This document shows, piece after piece, positions 22,928-34,482 of a stretch of DNA of 64,000 bases (its first letter is position 1; each line of letters begins with the position of its first letter). Below the pieces are notes generated by a model. The model made no database searches. It was given only the letters and a program-made list of their open reading frames with translations, and was not told the origin of the DNA. Both the position numbers and the translations under genes were made by a program. This stretch comes from Trileptium ribeirensis (taxonomy: Eukaryota; Nematoda; Enoplea; Enoplida; Thoracostomopsidae): positions 62,001 through 126,000 of the forward strand of contig JASANE010011638.1 in NCBI GenBank assembly GCA_030248225.1. The letters are read 5' to 3'.

Positions 22928-24294
22928 TAATTAACGTTTGCAACGAATTATGTACCACAGCAAAACACTTTAAAGTCAGAAGAAGCGAATCCTACAAAAT
23001 GGTGAATACTATACTAAGCACGACAGCGAATGCTACACTTTGACGACAGTCAGATATCCAATCCGAAGCGCCGAAGATATTACTCAATTGTGTTAATGGC
23101 CGCCGTACGTCGACGACGATGTCATAAAGATGTATATTAAAGTCCAAGTTTTCGCACTACTGACCTAGACGCGGTCCATATCCTTGGAAAGCAAAAACAC
23201 ACCAAGTCAATGTTATTCACCAAGAAACTAAAACCGAAAGCCAAAATTTTGTATCCCCAGAAAAGCCATTGCACAATTTAGGATTATAGGGCGGTATGTG
23301 CATAATCAAAATAATGTTCACACAGTCACCAAAGTTCTAGTTTTCCTAAATTAACTTTTTAATGGATTTGATCGCTATTTGAGAGAGCCAGATACGAAAA
23401 ATCGAAATTTTAAAATTTTAGGGGTACAGGAAGGTACTTAGATACTCTAAGCAGTGCTTAGAAAGTCACTAGAGTGGCTACTTCAACTAAGTCTATTTTT
23501 AACGTAACTAAATCGCACTTTCAGAAGCCAGATACGAAAAATTGAATTTTTGGACCCGCGGAAAGGTTGTTATTAAAAATGCCTGCATATAAAATGAAAA
23601 GACCATGTAACCAGACGTAATGATGAAAATACCTGAACAAATAATGATAAATCCCTATGGTGGAATACATACTGATTCCACGTAGTTTGCATGTTGTATC
23701 TGAAGGCAACGGGGTTAAAACATTACCATATTTATGGGATCGTGGTGTTGGGTTTCAGTTTTCTTAAAACGCTAGGGAAATATTGTCATAGTGACACAAA
23801 TATAAGGTGAACAGCATTAACGCAACTAAAACAGTACAGGCACCAACGAAGTAAATGAAAATGTTACTTAATACTGCAAGGAATGCAATATACATCTAAA
23901 AATTGTTGACGCAGGAAGCAAAGCATAATAATTATATTTTAGCGATGTTTATGCCAACGCTCTTGTACAAAATGAACCCGGCGAAGCCATGATACAACGG
24001 GTTAATTGTATCTGGGGGTAACAAACGGTCCACTTTGATACTATATGTTGAGATAAAATTTGTAAGAACAAACATTAAAATTACTGGTTCCTGATTCCAG
24101 CAAGAAAATACTGTGTGCGTGAAATTTATTAGCAACAACAATTTTTCACATTACTGGGTGCGTCCACAATTTTGAAAATTACTGGGTGCATACAATTTAT
24201 TAACATACAGTAACCAGAAAATTATTTTGGGGCACCCATTTTGAAAGTTACAGGGTCATACAATTTGTTAACATCAAGCGATTTTCTGGGTCTA
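22928..24294. other. No supportable feature
   Basis: The sequence is AT-rich, with short frames only on both strands. A loosely repeated ACTGGGTGC-(T/G)ACAATTT motif occurs at about 24,155-24,250. No domain, RNA gene or inverted-repeat element is seen. Confidence 0.4.
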
Positions 24295-24527
24295 ATTTAA
24301 AATGGGGTCTGTCGAAATAAATGGGAGATTAATAAATCTTAGTTATTCTAGCCAACAACTTAGGAGAGCACCGGGCATAGGTTGGTTCATCTTTAAATTC
24401 GGGAATAAAAGGATGCAGCAGGTGACTAGGTGGTTCTGCATAGTTAGTAAAAATGCCACTACTAATCGGGTGCTAGACCATTGATGTTTAGCGATTTTGC
24501 AGATCTCGATGAGCTAATTTTAGGCAC
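24295..24527 (+). repeat. Copy 1 of a 233-bp dispersed duplication (second copy at 34,248-34,482)
   Basis: This matches 34,248-34,482 at roughly 95 percent by eye, in the same orientation. It includes a 60-codon frame (FKMGSVEINGRLI ...) ending at the same TGA. Upstream flanks differ completely. Downstream, the copy ends where the Penelope-like endonuclease frame begins. In the 34-kb copy the frame continues upstream past a possible splice site, so the copy here is likely a fragment of that locus. Confidence 0.8.
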
Positions 24528-25292
24528 ATTCTACAACTACTACACTGCAATACGGGGTTAGACCACATTGGGAGGTTGGTCTCCACCGTACTACCTAACT
24601 ATGCCTATAACAATATCAGTAAACATAGATGTCTAACTTGCAATTATATAGAGCCGAGCTCCGTTTTTAATAGCTCTTACAACGGTCTTAAATTCAGCAT
24701 ATTTGATTTCAATACTATCAGAAACATTAGTAATCACAGAACGGTACTCGACTGCAACACGAAAAATGTGATCTATTTGTTGACCTGCCTAAACTGCAAG
24801 ATTAAGTACGTAGGTGAAACTTCTCGTGCTCTTAGGGACAGATTCAGAGAACACAGAAATGCTATTATACAAAATAACAATAAACATAGCGAATCTATCT
24901 GCAACCACTTTAACGGTGGTGAGTGCAATATTAATCACTTAAGGGTTCAGATCATTGAAAAACTAGAATACAACTACGAATCCAAAACAGACAGCCAAAC
25001 AATGAGGCGTTCTAGAGAGGCATTCTGGATTGTGAGACTTCGAACAAAGGCGCCCTATGGTCTTAACGATAAACACACAGACTCTATCCGGATAACTCTA
25101 TATTTTACAACATCGTCAATAATAAAGACTACCTACTTCATACACACAAGAGGAAAAAATCACGAGGTAAACGAAGGGGACGTGAAGTTCGTAACTCTAG
25201 CAATTTTAATATTATTGAATACGTGGCATCGTTCAACAACAACTGTAGCAGTATGTCTATGTTTCGTAAAACAGTGCTTAATAGTATATTAA
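24513..25292 (+). pseudogene. Penelope-like element: N-terminal GIY-YIG endonuclease
   Basis: In Penelope-like retroelements this endonuclease nicks target DNA to prime reverse transcription. The frame stays open upstream from 24,513 (LLHCNTGLDHIG). It then shows a cysteine/histidine finger-like block (KHRCLTCNYI) and the GIY-YIG core: VIYLLTCLNCKIKYVGETSR, then LRDRFREHR, then the distal glutamate in REAFWIVRLRT, and PYGLND. All key residues are present. The frame shifts at about 25,090, after which the coding path continues in another frame with a basic KKSRGKRRGR stretch. This domain lies upstream of the RT, the reverse of the order in Penelope itself, and matches the permuted Naiad-type clade. 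The 5' end appears truncated. Confidence 0.85.
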
Positions 25293-26067
25293 ATTCCACA
25301 AAACTACAAATACATAAGCTGGCCTTGTTCTTAGCCACCACTGACAAAAATATTTCCAGCAGCATACTAGAAATTATTCTAGATCTTATAAAATTCCGCA
25401 CAGAGAAGAAAAATCGTTCTAATATGACCGAACATAAAAAGCTGTATCTCACAATTAATTTCAAAAACAAGGTTTATGATTCCCTACATTTAGGCAAACT
25501 ACTTAAATCTAATTTTATATATATAATATCTGGCCTACAGAAATAGCCTCTAATCCTAACATCAACAAATATCTGAAACCTAGTGTGGCATTCAAATATA
25601 ACCCCTCCTATAAGTTCTAAAATATACAACTACAGACAATTAGCACTTTCCGATCTCAAATCTATTAAATATCAGAATTGCAGTTGTGCTTTAAGTCAAT
25701 ACAGGGACCCTTTTCATGACCATATTATCAACGGCGATCTCAATATCGTAGATAACTTAAAACTTAGAAAGCTCTTCCTAATGGGACCTAAATACAGATT
25801 GAACAACAATTACGTACCTAAAAAATTCATTGAAGCCTTCACCACAAACGTTGACACCTATTGTAACAAACTCAAAACCAAGAATATCATTCCCCAGAGT
25901 TCTATTGGAGCAACGAATGGAGCTAATGAATGGAGCAAAACACTTATCAACTCCTTCAAATCCAACCTAATTAAAGGCCCCTAGAATGATACCTACAAAT
26001 CCACTTTGTATATGGACAAAGATATGAAAAAATGTCTCGACAACCTCCAGTCACAATTTATCATTAC
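25085..26067 (+). pseudogene. Penelope-like element: linker with CxC motif
   Basis: Frames 25,223-25,546 and 25,583-25,984 are in register with each other and separated by a TAG. The second shows QNCSCALSQY (the CxC motif at about 25,679), DHIINGDLNIVDN, LRKLFLMGPKYR and EWSKTLINSF. This is the conserved order between endonuclease and RT in permuted Penelope-like elements. A stop at about 25,982 follows, and the frame is then cut by the hAT-like insertion at 26,076. Confidence 0.75.
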
Positions 26068-26075
26068 CTCCACAG

Positions 26076-27252
26076 CAGGGAGTAACCGGAATTCCGGTTC
26101 CGGCGAAAATCGTGTTCCGGTTGCGGTTTCGGCAAAGGGCAAAATCCATACCGGAACCGGAATTCCGGTTTAAAAATTTTGTTTGAAATTTTCCACGTTT
26201 TTTGTTTCATCCTGTAATCCAAACATATGTAATATATATTATACAATGATCAAGCTCCAATACAACCAAGCAAAAAAAGATTAACAAACCAATTTGACGT
26301 GTGAAACGTAAGTAGGGCACATAATTATTCATAATAACCTGCAGGAGTTTGTTAAATCAAAGCCAGGTCGATGCTTGTAGCAGCTATTTTACACATCCAG
26401 AAGTCTGTGTGATACGTTTGAATTAAACCCGTCCAACTCGGTAAAAGAGTATGGCTTACGCAGAAGTACCTAGGGTATGCTTGGCTAACATAAATTGCGT
26501 CAAGCACCCACGAGTGCGTTTGTAAACTTGGTAAATTAATCTAAATTGAAGTAAACTAACGTTATCTGCAACGCAGCTAGAAACTGCTTTCTTGGCAATG
26601 AACTGTATTTATTGAAACTGTGCGAGCAGCATCACAGTGTGTCTCATTTATAGCATTCTGATTCGAAAGTTATCATCATTATGATCTAACTGACGGGCAC
26701 CGTTTGTCCAACGCTAGCCTAAACAGTGTCTCTGACCACTGATCATAAAATTACCTTCTATCTATTATTTTCTCTTAGAACCATATAAGCCAATAATTTT
26801 AACTTTCCTACAGAAGAACATGCAACAAACGTATGTGTAGTAAAGGGAGGCGACTGGAGACAGAGCGAAAGTGCGTATTCTACGCTCCAAGCTTTGTAGG
26901 CACATTCTATTTGACGCAGTATACGCAATGGTGTATAGTGGAAGACATTTTTTGCTCTGAATGTCCAAAAAACGGACATAATATGATATCAAATATTATT
27001 TGATCGATAAATAAACATTATTAGCTTCCTCAGTCTCTTTAAAGTTTCAGAAAGGCAATAATACCATCGCAATGCATTAAGTTTAATGTAAAAGTTATTT
27101 TTAATGCATTCCAAATCCACTATACCTTCATTTCTTCCATCATCTATCTGTTTTACTATATATAAATTTCGAAGACCAGGTTCCGGTTCCGGTTCCGGAT
27201 CCGGTTTAAATGAACGGTTCCGGTTGCTGGTTCCGGTTCCCATTATTCCGTG
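26076..27252. mobile_element. Non-autonomous hAT-like element, 1,177 bp, inside the Penelope-like element
   Basis: A perfect 8-base target duplication CTCCACAG flanks it (26,068-26,075 and 27,253-27,260). The termini are CAGGGAGTAACCGG and the complement of CACGGAATAATGGG, imperfect inverted repeats beginning with CA and matching the usual CAGGG form of hAT ends. Both subterminal regions are dense in (C)CGGTTCCGG and GGAATTCC words that can pair with each other. No transposase frame is present. Removing it rejoins the Penelope-like frame exactly. Related copies start at 42,261, 44,967 and 62,096. Confidence 0.85.
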
Positions 27253-28619
27253 CTCCACAGATAAAGCTAGTCAAAATTATGCCTTTATCTGTAAGAAATT
27301 TTATATCGAACAGATTATCAGGGAATTGGAAACTAAAGTTAATGACAAAAACATATATACTAAGACTAAGCTCAATATCACACAAACCACAAAACTGCTA
27401 ACGGTTGTGTCAACTCAATTTAATATGCTTCCAGAGACCGGTAACAGCATACCTTTTATACAATTATTTCCCAAATTCCATAAAAATCCAATCAAATTTA
27501 GATGTATTATCTGTAGCAAAAAATCCACTACAAAAAACTTATCTAAAACCCTCAGCAATGCCTTGAAATTCATACAAACTAATATTAAAAGCTACTGTAA
27601 TACTATTTACAGACATACTAATATCAACCCGTTTTGGATTATAGACAACAAACCATAAGATCATCGATACGATCGCAGAGAACTCAGCAGTAAAAGAAAA
27701 AGTTTCAGCGTTAATACCTATGATTTCACCACACTCTATACCACCCTTGAACATTCGGAAATTACTAACAATTTCGAACAACTTTTAGAATTCATCTTTA
27801 GGGATAGCAACAAATGGATTTGTGTCACACCTTTTAAAACATACTGGACTTACTCTAGAACCACACACCCGATCAGACATTACTTTAATAAACAAAACAT
27901 CTTATCCTTACTTAAGGCCCTTATCTATAATACCTTTTTCATTTTTCACTTTCGGCAACCTAGTGTATAAACAAGTTATCGGTATACCTATGGGCACAGA
28001 CGCTGCACCCTTTATCAGCAATCTACATTTACACAATTACGAACGCATCTACATCACTAAAAATATTAATTACCGTATGGATATTTGTAATTTGCTCAAA
28101 TACCTTTTTAGATATATAGATGACTTAACTGACATTAATGACAACGATCTATTCGATTCGACCTATACGGATATTTACCCAAACTCCCTAAACCTTTGCA
28201 AAGTCAATAATAATAACCAAAATGCGAACGTTTTAGACCTTAATATTAGCTTAAATGCTGGTAAAGCTAAAGTCACCTTTTTCGACAAAAGAAATAATTT
28301 CAATTTTAATATTATTAATTTCCCACACTTTAACAGTAGCCTTTCCATCTCAGTGTACCGCGGGATTATCTGGAGTCAAATTTCCAAGTACGCCTCTATT
28401 AATACAGTTTTTAAAAACTTTGAATCCGACTATAACACCCTTCATTACACACTCAAAACACGCGGTTACCCTAGTAAAATCTTCTATTCAATTTTAGATA
28501 AATTCTATAACCCTGAAAACCTTAGAAAGTATGTACAACTTTCATTACTGATACCTCCAATACATTACTTCAAGCTTAACATAGCCTGGCTCAGGTTGAC
28601 TTTCTCTATTTTTGTTTAA
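27253..28619 (+). pseudogene. Penelope-like element: reverse transcriptase
   Basis: The domain starts with DKASQNYAFICKKFY, a worn DKG motif. It continues with LFPKFHKNPIKFRCII, DFTTLYTTLEH (motif A aspartate, near 27,722), QVIGIPMGTDAAPFISNL (motif B, near 27,975) and LFRYIDDL (motif C, near 28,110). The arrangement and the IPMGTDAAPF box are specific to Penelope-like RTs. Stops at 27,656 and a frame change before about 27,822 show decay. No second GIY-YIG domain follows the RT, supporting the permuted architecture. The frame ends at 28,617, and the remaining bases to about 28,680 are probably 3' UTR or host intron. Confidence 0.85.
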
Positions 28620-28684
28620 TTTATATTAATACTTGATTTATGTACTCACATCAATCTATAAATAATATGTTCTACCTTTTTCAG

Positions 28685-28980
28685 TTGATAATCGTAAACG
28701 CGGTTCGTCTGCACGCAGTGTGCACACAGATGACGACGTGCCTACTAACAGCAAAATTTCACGTAAAGACGATGAGATACACCCAACGTTTACACCGATT
28801 ACGGCGTCGACACCTAACAACGACTTCAATAAAATCGTTATGGAGACAATACAGGATAGAATAAAGAACATCGAAGAGCGACTCGACGACATAGAGGATA
28901 CAAATATCAAGACACTTGACTTCGTGCACAGAGAAGCCGAACAAGCTAGATCGAAAAATATCATCATCTATAATGTTGAG
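28685..28980 (+). CDS. LINE ORF1-like protein, exon 1 (coiled coil)
   Basis: The exon is preceded by a good acceptor (CTACCTTTTTCAG at 28,672-28,684) and followed by the donor GAG|GTATTT. It encodes a basic/acidic N-terminal part and then IQDRIKNIEERLDDIED, a heptad-rich segment. It ends in AEQARSKNIIIYNVE, which resembles the start of the RRM-like domain in L1/CR1-type ORF1 proteins. With the next exon it forms one continuous frame in phase 0. It could belong to an intron-bearing host gene derived from a LINE ORF1, or to an element that keeps introns. The function would be RNA binding, by family analogy only. Confidence 0.6.
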
Positions 28981-30163
28981 GTATTTAATCTAACATACTG
29001 TTAATCATATCGTTAATCTATAGGTATTCAATCTAGATTGTAGACCTTTATGTTCTGTCACTAATCATTTAGTGACTCATGGCATCGCATATCGTGTTGC
29101 CCATAGTATTGTCACACTTCTCGGGGTTTGACGTCCAGTGCTATCACATTTGGTGATCGTACCTATCTGTACCCAATGTCCTCGTGATGTTGGCTACGAC
29201 TTCCTTATGGGTTGTCGTATTTATATATATTTTCTTTCTCCTAGTTGCTCGCCAAGTTCTTTTGGGTAATCACGTTTAGAAGCGTGCTAATTTAAATGTT
29301 CAGTTTTTTTGCACGTTTTTTGACCAGGTACCTTGTTTCGACTTAAATACGTAACGGATGCCATTTGAGATTAGATCACTAGTTGTTCTTGCGTTAATAG
29401 AAGATGGACCCACCTTTTCAGATATCTTATACATCAATCTCTTTAGATTAACACATCGTGTCCTTCACCCATACGTAACACCCTATAATCGAGTATCGGG
29501 GCCCCCTTTTTTATTCTTACCAGACTTTATACCAAACCTACATTGACTACGTAAAACCTAAGTTAATTGCCTACGTGTGGGGAAGATTTATACGATCTAC
29601 TAAGCTAAAATGTTTCTATAATCTCACATTTCAAGTGATTCACTAAACATTAGAGACGGTTTTCCACTTAACTTGTTAACTCAATTTGTATGTGTTACAA
29701 ACTGATCGTTCAATTAGTGGTGTTTTTTAAATGTTTGTCATTCATGGAACTAAACTTACGCTAACCACGTAACATCCCGGTTATTTGCCTGACTGTGCGG
29801 CGGATATATACGGTGTACACAACCCACATGTGACAATTTTAGATTTAACTTGTTATTTTTTGTATGTGTTATGAACTGATCGTTCTAGTACCAGTTATAT
29901 GGGCGGTATACCTTTTTTGGAGTTGTCCAAGCTGATAGATTTGATACGGGAATTTGATTGGGTTATAGTAGCGACGAATCATATACTTACTCTGCATACT
30001 CGGTCAAACAGCCCTATAGTTGACTAATTACATTTAAAGATGTTTGTTACAGACACTATTATCACGTGCTTTTAAGAACTGCTTTAATACTTCATATGGT
30101 AACCTCGATTTTTATTCTACACGAAATTCACTTTGTAACCACGGATAGTCTTTCATTTTTCAG
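28981..30163 (+). other. Candidate GT-AG intron of the ORF1-like gene (1,183 bp)
   Basis: It begins GTATTTAATC and ends TCTTTCATTTTTCAG. It contains stops in all frames and no recognisable domain. Splicing joins ...NIIIYNVE to KQFDSNDRLESEQ... in frame with no codon split. The short frame at 29,358-29,546 inside it is not supported. Confidence 0.6.
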
Positions 30164-30643
30164 AAGCAGTTCGACAGCAACGATAGACTTGAATCGGAAC
30201 AACTATTGAGTAAGGCAGTTTTGGAAGTTCTTAACATTATCACCAGAGCTAACAACACACCAGCTATCAACGAAATGGATATCTATTCCTTACATCGCAT
30301 CCGTGCTCGTTCCGAACCAGCACCAATAGTAGTTTCTTTCATTAGAAAGATGACAGCGACGCAAATAATACGGATGGCTTTTCAGCTTAAACATATAAAC
30401 ATCGAACGACGTAATAATAACAAAAAACCTATACGTATCAGCGCGCAGCATGAACCACACAAACAGAAGATTGTCGGTTACTTACAAATGTGTAAAAAAG
30501 ACTTGGCTAAATACGACGTCGTAGTGAAAGTCTTGGAAAGTAAAGAGTCGTTACAATACGAAAACAACTGTTTTGCAGTTGGGAAATTTCCCAAAGTTTG
30601 GCATCGATCTTACCACCTACCTAAATTCCGCTATACGGAATAA
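30164..30643 (+). CDS. LINE ORF1-like protein, exon 2 (RRM-like/C-terminal domain)
   Basis: The open frame covers 159 codons plus stop, starting KQFDSNDRLESEQLLSKAV. It includes MDIYSLHRIRARSEPAPIVV (the R-x-G/R ... RP-I-V-x-F pattern of LINE ORF1 proteins), FQLKHINIERR and IRISAQHEPHKQKIVGYL. It has no internal stop, unusual in this window of broken elements. The TAA stop overlaps an AATAAA hexamer at 30,640-30,645, a plausible polyadenylation signal. No endonuclease/RT ORF2 follows within the next 9 kb on this strand, which favours a stand-alone gene. Confidence 0.6.
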   Translation, partial: KQFDSNDRLESEQLLSKAVLEVLNIITRANNTPAINEMDIYSLHRIRARSEPAPIVVSFIRKMTATQIIRMAFQLKHINIERRNNNKKPIRISAQHEPHKQKIVGYLQMCKKDLAKYDVVVKVLESKESLQYENNCFAVGKFPKVWHRSYHLPKFRYTE

Positions 30644-30649
30644 ACGTTT

Positions 30650-33600
30650 ATTCAGTCGCGATTTTCAATAATATGTGATATCTGTATCTTAACCGATCAC
30701 AATTGTAGTATTAGTAGCACTGGAATTGGTTTACTGGTCTAACTACGGACCTAATTAACACTAGGCATTTGGTACGGGTTTTGTTGGGTAGTCTCACTAC
30801 GGACCTAACTGATGCTGGGCATTTAACCTTTTAACGTATTTGATATTGAACCCTGGGGCAGGGCCGGTTATTGCTGTTACTCCAACTAACTGATAATACG
30901 ATCGTCTTAACAAACCCTAGATTGTCGCCATATTACGTTAGTTTCTGATCATTCCGGTTTAATTTACTTGGGCAATTTTAGTATGGAATTACAAATATCT
31001 AACAGAACACTTAAACCGATTATGGTACCATAGCCAAGACATACTTAGTTCTTCACTCACTAATTGCCAAATCTTTTACAGCGCTCTTCCTGTAAATAAT
31101 TTTTACGATTATTGGACCACTATCTTTCCATAAACACCTTTTTCTGGACAAGTAGAATCATTTACTTTCGCAATATTAATGGGTTTCTACCGTTAACTCT
31201 GGACTCACTACGGTTAATAGAGATCGGTAGCTACTTTATTGTCACATGAATTTTTAATAGTTTGTTTTGATTTTCAGCATACATATATTTGCATTTGTAG
31301 CTCGAGGCGCTAGGTTACAACCTGTAACCTTACTTCGGACCTAACTCAAACCTAACTGATTGCTTTTTGAGATATTGTTCTTTCGGGTTTTCCACGTTGT
31401 ATTTGTCAACATCATTGCACCTTTCAACTTAGACATTAATACCGTTTTTAGTCCCTATTTCTTACATTGCCTTATTAATTGGGTTTATAAGTGGTTAGAG
31501 TTATCAGCATTAGGTGCCTGAGGTGCTTGTGTCAATGCTAATTTGGATATTAACTCCGGCCTATTTTAGTACTATTAGTTGCTCTTATGTTTTACGTAAA
31601 CCTCATTTTTATACGTATACTGTTGTGGGTCTGAAGTTGCTGGTTTGACTAGTTACACCACGTTGTTCATATATCAATAGCCTATTTTAACACAGCACTA
31701 CTTGGAGTCGTATTTTGATTAATAACAAATATATACGCTTCGCTCCAAGAGTGTCTTTTTCTAAACATGCTGCAGCTTCGAATTACGGTACTACTTTTGG
31801 ATCTCAACAATGGGCCCTGACTCATTACGATTTATAACAATTTATAAACATGTTTTCATGTATTTAGATTCTACATTCAACAAACATTACATTCCGTTGT
31901 TTGACGTCCGGGAGAACACCAGTTCTGTTAAACTGAATCATGCCATCCTTTATACTTATTTTGGTAAACCGATATCCTATGCTACACCATAAAGTTAATT
32001 GAATTTTCATTATTTAAACACAACCTTCGAAATTTTATCCTCTATTTCGGACGAATTTAGCAAGTATCTAACAACCCACTTATAGTATTAGTCAGACGCC
32101 AACGTCTACTAGTTTTCGTAATCATACCGGTTTCCAACTGTTAGTGATGTATTATGAAAATTTTCACATTTTACCTTTCGACAGGTTGCATTCGCAATCA
32201 GCAATTACGGCTGGTTTAACTTCCCTACATGCAGCTCAGTATAACCTTTTTATACGAATTTCTTTAACTCGTGTTATTGTAAACACTTTATTTACAGTTT
32301 TAATACGGTAGTTGAAAGCATTTGATCCAGCGAGCTCACCGATTTGATTCCCATTATTACAGACCTTATATTAAACCCTACACCACAGCCCCCCTGCTTT
32401 TTCCGCCTTTAAATTTACTATATATCACAAACTATACCACCAGATTTATGGTCATATATTCCGATCAAACTACCCCTCTCACACTACGATAACAAGCTGT
32501 ATTAACAATTTTTAAACCAGACGCAGCCCCTATTAAATTACCTGCATACCACATGTCTATGCACCTTTGAAAGATTTACCCTAGTTCCTATTATATTCAT
32601 AAGACTTGCTTATTATTTTTACGAATATTAATTGGTAACTATACGGAATTCACACGAATTAACCCATCACCTTGCGTTATCTTCTCCATTACGTATTTGC
32701 CGATTTCAGTCAGATGTATTACGATATACATCAATACCCAAAAAATGATAAACCCGCCCAATTAATCACGGATTAATGCTTTCTCCTACGTTTGTGCTAT
32801 GTTTTTAATGTTGTGTTATTACATTAATGTTTCAATTGTGGATATGACACTTTAATATAAAAAGATAAAGAAATAGTAAAGAAATATAATAATTGGCACA
32901 TAAATTCTATGTTTCGATATTATAATGTCGCTTTTCGATCACGATTAAAATAGCTTTCGTTTAGCCTCTGTGCCATCATGAATATTGTAAATAAAGTGCC
33001 TAAAAATGGGGCACGGTTGTAGCCTCCAGATATAGAAGACGTCGCTATATCAAGGCGCCCGGGGGCTCTCAGAACGTGGATAATAATATTTTTCCATTAA
33101 AATTTGTTGAGTTACATTAATTAATGCACTATTATCAAATAAAAAGAGATTTTTAGCTTTCAAAATCAGTAGCGCAAATTAGATTAACTTTTTAAACTCC
33201 AGAAATACGAAATACTGAACATTTAAAATTGTCACAAAATTATTTTGCCATTAGAGCTATGTTTTCAATACATTCTAAATATTAGCGTTCTGAGTGAGGA
33301 GATGGCTATAAACTTAATATTGAACTGTTTTTAACTGTATACCCATTAACCCGTAACCGATACCACCGACATTTGATTATACTTTCTCCATTTACTGTTC
33401 ATGTCAGTATTGGACTTGTGCTTCTCAACACATTTCTGAGATAACATGACAACATGACAACTTTGCGCGCATCAATGTTAACGCCTTTATGCATAAGTGC
33501 GTGCGTCATTTTTATTGTTTATGCGACTTTTTTTACACTAGACTATTTTAGAAAAGAACATTCAAACTACAGCTTATCTTTACATCGCTTAGCACACTAC

Positions 33601-34070
33601 CTTGTAACGTCCACAACCCTTTATTTTAAGGCACGATTTCATTTGAATATTGCAAATAATTCATCCATCTTTACACGTACCCGCTTCCCACACGTCTAAT
33701 ACCTTTACCATGTTTAGCTGTAGTAATGAATTTTGCTGAGATACATTTCACTTGCCTACAGCAGGCGGTGTTCGAAAAGAGTTTAGCATTATAGGACGTT
33801 AGTACAGTTAATTCGTTAACTCAATCCCCTGCGTAAGACATCCGAATCCCTAGAAATAGCCTGCGTAACACTTATTCGTAGATTTCAGCGGCACCATTAG
33901 TTCGACTGTACATTGCTTAAATATTGGATTAAAACCACTTCTCGTCGCTTAGAACGACTCTGCGACAATACCGTATAATACTCCCACGTCTAATCTGGTT
34001 TGGATTTGTCATGATCTTAGTAACATTATTGTTATATTTTAGCATTGAGTGATCCGACGTTTCGTTTTTA
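30650..34070. other. AT-rich intergenic or intronic sequence, no supportable gene
   Basis: Short frames (31,810-31,992 and 33,454-33,699) have no known domain. Several pyrimidine-rich tracts ending in AG exist, but none leads into a convincing exon. No tandem array or inverted-repeat element is obvious by eye. Confidence 0.4.
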
Positions 34071-34072
34071 CT

Positions 34073-34440
34073 ATGAATAGCTCAGGATTCGACGGTTTCG
34101 GCGAATATAACAACAACGCTACTGATATAGATGTCAATCCGAATTTTGTAACAGGTAGAACTTCGGTGATTACTTGTATTCAATAAATCAGGAAATAAGA
34201 CTTATAGTTTTATTAATAACACCCGTGAGTTACTGGACAACCCACTACTTTAAAATGGGGTCTGTCGAAATAAATGGGAGATTAATAAATCCTAGTTATT
34301 CTAGCCAACAATTTAGGAGAGCACAGAGCATAGGTTGGTTCATCTTTAAATTCGGGAATAAAAGGATGCAACATGTGACTAGGTGGTTCTGCATAGTTAG
34401 TAAAAATGCCACTACTAATCGGGTGCTAGACCATTGATGT
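34073..34440 (+). CDS. Possible RPA2-like N-terminal exons (weak)
   Basis: An ATG at 34,073 opens MNSSGFDGFGEYNNN, a Gly/Ser/Asn-rich start like that of the 32-kDa subunit of replication protein A. A donor ACAG|GTAGAA at 34,154 and an acceptor TTATAG at 34,207 would remove a 53-base intron and join in frame to VLLITPVSYW, then YFKMGSVEING. The latter resembles the RPA2 strand F-x-I-G-x-V-E-I. Further on, FKFGNKRMQHVTRWF vaguely follows the OB-fold pattern ending in Trp. The frame then stops at 34,437. The second half is duplicated at 24,295-24,527. Splice sites and family are inferences from short similarity, and it may be a pseudogene. Confidence 0.3.
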
Positions 34441-34482
34441 TTAGCGATTTTGCATATCTCGATGAGCTAATTTTAGGCAGCA
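34248..34482 (+). repeat. Copy 2 of the dispersed 233-bp duplication
   Basis: Partner of 24,295-24,527. The protein-level differences between copies (L/P, L/F, PG/QS, Q/H) are scattered. The end points do not coincide with any terminal repeat, so segmental duplication or fragment capture is more likely than a mobile element. Confidence 0.8.

Noticed and set aside
24302..24484. The 60-codon frame as a stand-alone small gene
   Set aside because: It is a fragment of the 34-kb copy, whose frame continues further upstream. No promoter or start is shared between the copies.
24460..24540. CGATGAGCTAA as part of a hammerhead ribozyme of the Penelope-like element
   Set aside because: No matching GAAA core and three-stem arrangement could be found around it.
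24513..25292. GIY-YIG frame as a homing endonuclease or host SLX1-type nuclease
   Set aside because: The downstream CxC linker, DKG-like motif and Penelope-type RT on the same strand, and the FWI-x-x-L-R-T ... PYGLND block, fit a Penelope-like element instead.
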